Origin: Acidobacteriota bacterium
GTDB taxonomy: Bacteria > Acidobacteriota > Holophagae > Thermotomaculales > Thermotomaculaceae
Assembly (NCBI GenBank): GCA_027038695.1
Contig: JALWHA010000353.1
Coordinates: forward strand, 1-6,206
Reading direction: 5' to 3'
DNA: 6,206 bases
Shown here piece by piece: positions 1-4,975 of this stretch; the first letter of the stretch is position 1, and each line of letters starts with the position of its first letter. The position numbers and the translations under genes are program-made. A model generated the notes under the pieces. The model saw only the letters and a program-made list of their open reading frames with translations. It searched no databases and was not told the origin of the DNA.

Positions 1-1
1 C

Positions 2-49
2 GAAATTATCCCCGATTTCAAATACGAGGTGAATTATGAAAAAGTTTAG
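2..49 (+). CDS. C-terminal end of upstream gene, probably the catalytic M16 partner (partial)
   Basis: This frame enters from the left edge and ends at a TAG at 47-49, overlapping the next gene by 14 nt. The visible residues are EIIPDFKYEVNYEKV. They resemble the place where the next M16 protein leaves its last domain (residues 459-468, GKVYPVDVTI): a hydrophobic-x-hydrophobic-P step followed by alternating polar and hydrophobic residues. That is the main reason for choosing this frame. The downstream protein is a non-catalytic M16 subunit, and such genes commonly sit next to their catalytic partner. The other two frames also end nearby (TGA at 30-32 and TGA at 37-39, the latter an ATGA overlap), so the frame is not certain. 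Only 15 residues are visible, and no catalytic motif can be checked. Confidence 0.45.
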   Translation, partial: EIIPDFKYEVNYEKV

Positions 50-1580
50 CATACTTATTTTTTCAATCCTGTTTTCTTTTTATTCCTTTTCAATAGTAAA
101 AAATTACAAAGAGATTAAATATCCCCCTTTGAAAAGCCCGAAAAAGGTTAAACCTGAAATAATCAAACTTAGAAACGGATTAACTGTGCTTATTCTTGAA
201 GACCACGAACTGCCTGTTGTTAGCGGTGAAATACTATTCCACGCGGGAAGTATATGCGACCCCAAAGGCAAAGAGGGATTAAGTGACATATTTTCAAATG
301 TATTAAGGACGGGCGGAAACTCCTTAATGAGCGGAGATGAAATGGACGAATACCTTGAGGGGACTGCTTCAAGCATTGAAGCCTCTTCAGATGACACCTC
401 GCTTTCCGTTTCATTTGACTGTTTAAAGGAAAACTTCCCAAAGGTATTTAACCTGTTTGTTGCAACCCTAACTTCCCCGAAGTTTGAGCCTCAGAAGATT
501 GAGATCGCAAAGGCGCAGATTAAATCAATGATTGTAAGAAGAAACGATGACCCTAAAGCAATTGCAAGAAGAGTGTTTAAAAGACGGATTTACGGATTAA
601 ATTCTCCCTTCTCAAAACAACCTGAACTTGCGACCGTTGCCTCAATAAACAGAAACGATTTGACCGCTTACGGCAAAAAATACCTGTGCGGCAAAAACGC
701 CGTTATGTACATATACGGAGATTTTAACGCAAAAGAGATTAAAAAACTCTTAAAAACAAAGATGAAAGCATTGCGGAAAGGAAAAAAGGCAAAACTTCCG
801 ATGGATATTAAGCCTGAAAAAAGCGGTATTTACTTTGTTCAAAGGGAAGGGGTAACCCAGTCAAACATAGTTTTCGGAAACCTTGTTAAAATGAAAAAAA
901 ATAACCCGGATTACCCTGCGGCTGTTATATTTTCAAGGATTTTAGGCGGCGGGTTTTCCTCAAGGTTTATGAAAACAATAAGAAGGGATATGGGATTATC
1001 CTATTCTCCATACGCGTATATAAACGCCCCCTTTGACCATTACGGTTACTTCTTAGGAGCAATCAACACAAGGCTAAACGCAACTGGCAAGGTAATTGAA
1101 ACCGCAATTTCAATAATAAAAGACATTCAGAAAAACGGTGTTACCGAAGAAGAGTTAAAACAGATAAAAGACGAATTCTTGAACTCCTATGTCTTCCAGT
1201 TTGACAGCAAGGAAAAACAGATCGCAAAAGCGGCGTATTACACCTTCTACGGTTATCCCATAGACTTTAGCGAAAAGTTTTTCAAAGCGATTAAAAAGGT
1301 TACAGGGAAAGACGTAAAAAGAATCGCAAACAGGTATGTTGACTTAAAACATTTAACGATTGCGGTTATAGGGGATGCGTCTAAATTTGACAAGCCTTTA
1401 ACAACCTTCGGCAAAGTGTATCCGGTTGACGTAACTATACCCGGATTAAAAGAAATGCAGATGAGAAGAATGCAGATGATGAAGATGAGAATGATGAAAA
1501 AAGCAAAAAAAATGAAGAACCGGAAGGTTGAAAAGCAAAAAGCAATTAAAAAGGTTAAAGAGAAAGTGAAAACAAAATAA
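36..1580 (+). CDS. Exported M16-family peptidase homologue, non-catalytic (Arg/Tyr) subunit with basic Met-rich tail
   Basis: This 514-residue protein starts with a Sec-type signal peptide (about residues 1-19: MKK, then a hydrophobic stretch rich in I, L and F). An N-terminal M16 domain (about 40-240) and a C-terminal M16 domain (about 260-470) follow. The N-domain opens with the typical LRNGLTVLILEDHELP and LFHAGS blocks. Where active members have HxxEH, it has D84-I-F-S-N88, and no acidic residue lies at 157-170 where the third zinc ligand is expected, so it should not bind catalytic zinc. The C-domain keeps the family Arg/Tyr pair (R316 and Y323 in RRDMGLSY), which in M16 enzymes contacts the substrate. 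The inferred role is the substrate-binding half of a periplasmic heterodimeric protease. Residues 473-514 are an atypical tail with 9 Met, 15 Lys and 4 Arg. The start is supported by GAGGTG at 26-31, 4 nt upstream. Transcription ends at the hairpin just after the stop codon. Confidence 0.9.
   Translation: MKKFSILIFSILFSFYSFSIVKNYKEIKYPPLKSPKKVKPEIIKLRNGLTVLILEDHELPVVSGEILFHAGSICDPKGKEGLSDIFSNVLRTGGNSLMSGDEMDEYLEGTASSIEASSDDTSLSVSFDCLKENFPKVFNLFVATLTSPKFEPQKIEIAKAQIKSMIVRRNDDPKAIARRVFKRRIYGLNSPFSKQPELATVASINRNDLTAYGKKYLCGKNAVMYIYGDFNAKEIKKLLKTKMKALRKGKKAKLPMDIKPEKSGIYFVQREGVTQSNIVFGNLVKMKKNNPDYPAAVIFSRILGGGFSSRFMKTIRRDMGLSYSPYAYINAPFDHYGYFLGAINTRLNATGKVIETAISIIKDIQKNGVTEEELKQIKDEFLNSYVFQFDSKEKQIAKAAYYTFYGYPIDFSEKFFKAIKKVTGKDVKRIANRYVDLKHLTIAVIGDASKFDKPLTTFGKVYPVDVTIPGLKEMQMRRMQMMKMRMMKKAKKMKNRKVEKQKAIKKVKEKVKTK
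1455..1499 (+). repeat. Three in-frame imperfect copies of a 15-bp repeat
   Basis: The copies are ATGCAGATGAGAAGA (1455-1469), ATGCAGATGATGAAG (1470-1484) and ATGAGAATGATGAAA (1485-1499). They encode MQMRR, MQMMK and MRMMK. The repeat lies in the C-terminal tail of the M16 protein at 36-1580, outside the conserved fold, and is almost purely purine apart from T and a few C. It looks like a local tandem duplication that extended the reading frame. The more lysine-rich residues after it may be decayed copies, but this is not clear. Confidence 0.75.
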
Positions 1581-1584
1581 AAAT

Positions 1585-1610
1585 AAGCCCCGAGAAATCG
1601 GGGCTTTTTT
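1585..1610 (+). terminator. Rho-independent terminator after the first M16 gene
   Basis: AAGCCCCGA (1585-1593) pairs perfectly with TCGGGGCTT (1598-1606) across a GAAA loop. The stem runs into six T residues at 1605-1610. The hairpin begins 5 nt after the TAA stop, so it closes the upstream M16 operon and separates it from the genes beyond 2000. Confidence 0.93.
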
Positions 1611-1867
1611 AAAATATTATTGTAAATTTCGAATGACCTGGTATTTAGGCAAACAGGTAAATAATGTTTTTTAGAGATAATAGCGGGATAACAGCAGGGA
1701 AAGGCAAGTTGTTTACCCTCTTTAGATAGTAGAAGTTAATACTGCAGCCTCAATACATGAAAAAATTGAAACTGACGGGTGTAAAATAAGCATGATGGGG
1801 ACAGGTTCTGTTATAAAAATTTGATGGCAGAAAGAGTAACCTGAACTATCACCAGGAATAAAAACAC

Positions 1868-1896
1868 CTGACAGGGTATATGAAAATGTGTATACT
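1868..1896 (+). promoter_or_regulatory. Sigma70-type promoter for the gene at 2000
   Basis: CTGACA at 1868-1873 matches the -35 consensus TTGACA at 5 of 6 positions. TATACT at 1891-1896 matches TATAAT at 5 of 6. The spacer is exactly 17 bp. Transcription would start near 1903, giving a leader of roughly 97 nt before the ATG at 2000. This is the best promoter match seen in the window, and it lies between a strong terminator and the next gene, where a promoter is needed. Confidence 0.65.
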
Positions 1897-1903
1897 AACT
1901 ATT

Positions 1904-1921
1904 AAAAAGTGTCCACTTTTT
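1904..1921. promoter_or_regulatory. Perfect palindrome at the predicted transcription start, possible operator
   Basis: AAAAAGTG (1904-1911) and CACTTTTT (1914-1921) are perfect 8-bp inverted arms around a TC centre. The site begins about 8 nt after the -10 hexamer, overlapping the predicted +1, where a dimeric repressor would block transcription. In RNA it could also fold as a 7-bp stem with a GTCC loop at the extreme 5' end. It could instead be the end of a vanished insertion sequence. CACTTTTT recurs at 1980-1987, just before the ribosome binding site. Confidence 0.5.
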
Positions 1922-1999
1922 CAGGACGATATGGGGGAACGATAGGGTAACTGATATTGCTATCTTTGCTTTTGCTATTCACTTTTTTGGGGAGTTTAA

Positions 2000-2818
2000 A
2001 TGTTTAATATTCCTTTGAAATTTAGATGGGTTTATAAACATCTGACATATGCCGAATTAACTTCCGGTTGTGCTTATGAACTTTCTTTTGGAGATCTTTT
2101 CGGTGAACGTAGCGATGAGAGGTTTCTTGATTTCTACACCAAAAACGGTATCAGGCTTGTTCTTAAAAGGTATGGAATTGTAAACCTTTTAAGAGAAAAG
2201 GGTTTTAACGAGATAGATGTAAAAATAGGTAAAAGGGAAGACGGTTCCGATTACCTTGTTGTCTTTGAACCGCCTTTTAGAAAAGATAAATTTATCGGGG
2301 AATTAGTGGTAAGGAAGACGTCCTTTAAAGAAATATTCCCTGTTTTAAAGATAGAATGGCTTTGTTTGCAGAATATAAAATCTGATTTTACTGAAAAAAA
2401 ACCTAAACTTCCAGGCCAAAATTTCCCCGGTTTAGGCCTTGGCAGAGAGGCTTTGCAATTGATTATGCTTATGGCGATAAGGTTAAAATTTCATGCTTTG
2501 TTGAACAATCCACAACATTTTCATAACGCCTATATTTATTCAGTCGCCTTTTACTTTGACGACCCTGAAGACTTTGGAAGGCTAAAAGCGTTAGAGCGTC
2601 TTATGAATAGTGAGAATATGACTCTTGCACAGTTTGCGTGTGCTATGGAAGAGGGGAGAGTTTTTAAAGAAGGGGAGGATAAGCCTTATAAATGGGAGCC
2701 TGCTATGCAGATCCTTCCGTTAAGGACATATGTTGAAAATAGGTATAATACACAGGAGTATTGGGATAAAGCAAGGTTTTTTACTGAAAAATACAGGTTT
2801 TTCCTTAAAAAAGAATAA
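2000..2818 (+). CDS. Conserved-looking cytoplasmic protein of unrecognised family (possibly GNAT-like)
   Basis: The protein has 272 residues and no signal peptide or membrane segment, so it is probably cytoplasmic. I do not recognise the family with confidence. Its most conserved-looking part is residues 137-198: LPGQ-x-x-PGLGLGREAL, then a helix, then P171-x-HFHNA and FYFDDPEDFGRLKAL. A hydrophobic strand (about 114-124, PVLKIEWLCLQ) followed by a Gly-rich turn and helix, then an Asn/Ala/Tyr segment (176-180), loosely recalls the acetyl-CoA-binding half of GNAT acetyltransferases. This is inference, not identification. The C-terminal 60 residues are rich in aromatic and charged residues. The start is supported by GGGGAG at 1989-1994, 5 nt upstream. 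The gene has its own promoter, and no terminator separates it from the lipoprotein gene 58 nt downstream, so read-through is likely. Confidence 0.85.
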   Translation: MFNIPLKFRWVYKHLTYAELTSGCAYELSFGDLFGERSDERFLDFYTKNGIRLVLKRYGIVNLLREKGFNEIDVKIGKREDGSDYLVVFEPPFRKDKFIGELVVRKTSFKEIFPVLKIEWLCLQNIKSDFTEKKPKLPGQNFPGLGLGREALQLIMLMAIRLKFHALLNNPQHFHNAYIYSVAFYFDDPEDFGRLKALERLMNSENMTLAQFACAMEEGRVFKEGEDKPYKWEPAMQILPLRTYVENRYNTQEYWDKARFFTEKYRFFLKKE

Positions 2819-2876
2819 AAATCTGGCATAAAAATTGAATTTGAAAATAGTGAAATAAAAATATACGGAGGGCGAA

Positions 2877-3647
2877 ATGAAGAAACTAATATCTTTAATA
2901 GTAATAATATCTTTTTTATTTGTTTCCTGCAACAGGGTTTATTTAAGCGGAGGTACGGCGTATCCGACAGGCAACGGTTATGTCAGTGTTGGAGGTTCGG
3001 TTGATACTGACGATAGCGGGGCCGCTATTCTTGCGGCTTCTCTTTTAGGTGTTCTTGTAGGTTCGGCGATTTATAACGATGTTCATTCATACAAAGAAAA
3101 GGGGCTGTCGGCCTATGATGTGAATATAAGGCCTAAAGACGCTGATATCTTTTTAGACGGTTTGTATGTGGGAAAGGCTGATGATTTTGACGGCTCCCCT
3201 AAATTCCTTGTTGTAAAGCCGGGGACTCACACCATTACAGCAAAAAGAGATGGCTACAAGACATATACCGTGAGGGTGCCTATAGAGCCTGGAGAGCAAA
3301 TAAACCTGAACAAGCATTTAGAGCCGGCTCCAGTTTATGCTAAAAACAATAATAATCGTAGTCTCAATAACAATTCACGGGAGAATAATAAAATCGCTGA
3401 AAAAACAAGGAGTAAAATAACTTCGGTTACGGTCAGGTTTAACGTAAAAGATCCAAATGCAAAGGTGTACTTTGACGATACGTTTGTCGGAACTATAAGA
3501 GAGATTAAAAGATTGCACAAACCTCTTCTTGTGGAAACCACGGTTCAGTACATTTATATTGAAAGTAAGGGGGCACGGATTCAATTCTCTCTTCCCGATT
3601 TAATTCAACGACAGGGCAAACATATTGTAATTGATACGGAATTTTGA
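2877..3647 (+). CDS. Lipoprotein with PEGA-type domain and Asn-rich linker
   Basis: This 256-residue protein begins with a lipoprotein signal peptide: MKK, a hydrophobic core and a lipobox-like FVSC with Cys18 as the lipidation site. Phe at -3 is less usual than Leu. A Gly/Ser-rich stretch (24-48) is followed by a hydrophobic Ala/Gly/Leu segment (48-66) that could associate with membrane or form a glycine-zipper helix. Residues about 80-149 match the PEGA pattern: a strand, D-A-D-I-F-L-D-G-x-Y-V-G-K, then VKPGTHTITAKRDGYKTY. PEGA domains are small beta-sandwich modules common in surface proteins. An Asn-rich linker (157-171) leads to a second beta-rich domain (182-256) with a similar AKVYFDDTFVGT block, possibly a diverged PEGA copy. 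GGAGGG at 2867-2872 lies 4 nt before the ATG. It probably sits in the envelope; substrate and partner are unknown. Confidence 0.85.
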   Translation: MKKLISLIVIISFLFVSCNRVYLSGGTAYPTGNGYVSVGGSVDTDDSGAAILAASLLGVLVGSAIYNDVHSYKEKGLSAYDVNIRPKDADIFLDGLYVGKADDFDGSPKFLVVKPGTHTITAKRDGYKTYTVRVPIEPGEQINLNKHLEPAPVYAKNNNNRSLNNNSRENNKIAEKTRSKITSVTVRFNVKDPNAKVYFDDTFVGTIREIKRLHKPLLVETTVQYIYIESKGARIQFSLPDLIQRQGKHIVIDTEF

Positions 3648-3698
3648 TTAATTTATTATAAAGATTAATTTTAAATTTTGTGCTAAAATACTAAAATA
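3646..3698. repeat. Short direct repeats in the AT-rich gap before the M16 pair
   Basis: GATTAATTT occurs at 3646-3654 and again at 3663-3671. CTAAAATA is duplicated in tandem at 3683-3690 and 3691-3698. The gap is almost entirely A and T, so such repeats can arise by chance, but the tandem copy duplicates the likely -10 hexamer TAAAAT. Confidence 0.4.
3681..3689 (+). promoter_or_regulatory. Possible extended -10 promoter for the M16 pair
   Basis: TGC followed by TAAAAT (3684-3689) fits an extended -10 element, with 5 of 6 matches to TATAAT. The region at the expected -35 position is poor (around 3661-3666). Transcription would start near 3696, leaving a leader of about 26 nt that still includes the ribosome binding site. 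It could allow the M16 pair to be expressed apart from the lipoprotein gene. Confidence 0.35.
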
Positions 3699-3711
3699 AA
3701 TTTAAAAAAAC

Positions 3712-3724
3712 GGAGGTTGGTTTG
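3712..3724 (+). promoter_or_regulatory. Ribosome binding site that selects a TTG start
   Basis: GGAGG at 3712-3716 sits 5 nt before TTG at 3722-3724. No in-frame ATG or GTG lies upstream with a better site, and starting at TTG gives a complete signal peptide. A later start would remove the positively charged and hydrophobic leader. The strong Shine-Dalgarno probably offsets the weak start codon. Confidence 0.8.
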
Positions 3725-4975
3725 AAATATATTTTTTTGCTTATTGTTTTTTCCTCAATGCTTTTTGCATCTTCCCCCAAATGTGAATATGCCACTTTGA
3801 ATAACGGTATAAAGGTTATTTTTGTTAAGGTGGGGGAAAACCCGGTTATATCTTCCACTGTTGTTGTCAAAACAGGGCTAAAGTATGAAAGTAAAGAGAT
3901 TAACGGGATTTCTCACCTGCTTGAACACCTAATGTTTAACGGTACCGAAAAAAGGAGCCAAAGGCAATTGTACGATGATTTTGATTTAATCGGGTGTTAC
4001 AACAACGCATCAACCTCTGATCATTACACCGCATACTATGTTCTAACAACGAGGGAAAGCTTTGAAAAGGGGGTTGAAATTCAGTCTGATATGCTTTTTC
4101 ATTCAATCATTCCCCCAAACAAAATTAACAAAGAGAAGGGAATAGTGATTGAGGAGATTAGAAAAGACAGAATGTCTCCTATGTTTTACGAAGAGATGGC
4201 TTTCAGGAAGGCTGTTTTCAAGGGAACGCCTTATGAGATGAAGGTTATTGGAAATGAGGCAAGCGTTAAGTCTCTAAAGAGGGATACTATCTGGAAATAC
4301 TATAAAAAATACTACTCACCTGAAAATGTAGTTATTTTGATTGCGGGAGATTTTAATAAAAAAGAGGTTTTAGGGTACTTAAACAAATATTTCGGAAGTG
4401 TGAAGCCTGTAAAGATAGAAAAGAAAAAATGGGAAATAAAATGGGATAAGGACTTTGAACAGGTAGATGAACCACGTCTTCCCTATAATGTTTTTTATTT
4501 TGTAATAAAAGGGGTTAAGGCAAACTCAAGGAATTTCCCTTTTCAGGAGTGTTATGCTGATTTGTTTGACGCAAGTTTGACAAAATCTTTAATGAATATA
4601 GACCCTCAGGCGTCTGTTTCAACAGATTACACTGACGATTACGGATTGATTAAGGTGAGGGTTAAAGTAAAAAGTTTGAAAGAGGCTCAAAAAGTGAAAC
4701 AGATTGTTGAGGGCCTAATCAAAAAGCCTGATTTTTTAAAAGAAGAAAAATTGAAAGAGTACAAAATATCAACAAAGGCTGATACTTTGTTTGCTCTTGA
4801 AAGGCCTCACTTTTACGGTATGCTTCAGGCACCTTTTATTGCGGCAGGCTGTACCGATTTGATTTTTTATAATAAGGTAAACTTGGCGGGGCTTAAATCT
4901 TTTGCCGAAAAGGTTAAAAACTTTGATAAAAAAGCACTTTACATAGAGGGAAAGAAAAATGAAAAAAAGAATTAG
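3722..4975 (+). CDS. Exported M16 zinc metallopeptidase, catalytic subunit
   Basis: The 417-residue protein has a signal peptide (about 1-17, ending near LFASS) and then an M16 N-domain with an intact zinc site: H65-L-L-E68-H69 in GISHLLEHLMFNGT, and E145 in GIVIEEIRKDRMSP, 76 residues after H69 as the family requires. E68 is the catalytic base; H65, H69 and E145 bind zinc. The second half (about 250-410) has the M16 C-domain layout but lacks the Arg/Tyr pair: the region around 283-310 reads SLTKSLMNIDPQASVSTDY with no RxxxGLxY block. It therefore probably needs the next gene product to complete its substrate site. It should act in the periplasm on unfolded peptides or small proteins; the true substrate cannot be read from sequence. 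It begins with TTG. Its 3' end overlaps the next gene by 17 nt, which suggests coupled translation and assembly. The length is normal for M16B. Confidence 0.93.
   Translation: MKYIFLLIVFSSMLFASSPKCEYATLNNGIKVIFVKVGENPVISSTVVVKTGLKYESKEINGISHLLEHLMFNGTEKRSQRQLYDDFDLIGCYNNASTSDHYTAYYVLTTRESFEKGVEIQSDMLFHSIIPPNKINKEKGIVIEEIRKDRMSPMFYEEMAFRKAVFKGTPYEMKVIGNEASVKSLKRDTIWKYYKKYYSPENVVILIAGDFNKKEVLGYLNKYFGSVKPVKIEKKKWEIKWDKDFEQVDEPRLPYNVFYFVIKGVKANSRNFPFQECYADLFDASLTKSLMNIDPQASVSTDYTDDYGLIKVRVKVKSLKEAQKVKQIVEGLIKKPDFLKEEKLKEYKISTKADTLFALERPHFYGMLQAPFIAAGCTDLIFYNKVNLAGLKSFAEKVKNFDKKALYIEGKKNEKKN

Larger units (their letters stand above)
1611..1999. other. 389-bp intergenic region with no supported gene
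   Basis: No reading frame on either strand here has both a good length and a convincing ribosome binding site. The right end holds a promoter and palindrome (described separately) and the ribosome binding site of the next gene. The rest has short CAGGT/ACCTG words in both orientations (1636, 1654, 1802, 1839, 1866), including a 6-bp inverted pair CAGGTT (1802-1807) and AACCTG (1838-1843). No tRNA, rRNA, CRISPR or known riboswitch core was recognised. It could be decayed mobile-element or gene sequence, but nothing proves it. Confidence 0.6.

Noticed and set aside
104..441. Reverse-strand open frames inside the first M16 gene
   Set aside because: They lie wholly opposite a well-supported gene, have no convincing ribosome binding site and show no protein-family features.
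1681..1712. Cobalamin-riboswitch-like AGGGAAAGGC
   Set aside because: The conserved B12-box core is absent nearby, and no transport or cobalamin gene follows.
1664..1729. Small open frame of 21 codons starting MFFRDNSG, with AGGT 5 nt upstream
   Set aside because: The ribosome binding site is weak, the length is within chance, and no promoter or recognisable product supports it.
1726..1824. Open stretch of 32 codons reading VNTAASIHEKIETDGCK, possible gene fragment
   Set aside because: It has no proper start, its length is easily reached by chance, and I cannot match it to any family.
1904..1921. Palindrome as an intrinsic terminator
   Set aside because: The stem is mostly A-T, and the site directly follows a good promoter, so termination here is unlikely.
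1904..1926. Insertion-sequence end (GTGTCCACTTTTTCAGGAC resembles some transposon termini)
   Set aside because: No transposase remnant, matching opposite end or target-site duplication is visible; the promoter-linked palindrome is an equally good reading.
2720..2932. Reverse-strand open frame across the gap before the lipoprotein gene
   Set aside because: Its product is a Phe/Ile/Lys-rich sequence typical of the reverse of AT-rich DNA, and it overlaps the ends of two real genes.
3335..3584. Two reverse-strand open frames in the lipoprotein gene
   Set aside because: Both are opposite the Asn-rich linker and second domain of a supported gene and have no independent support.
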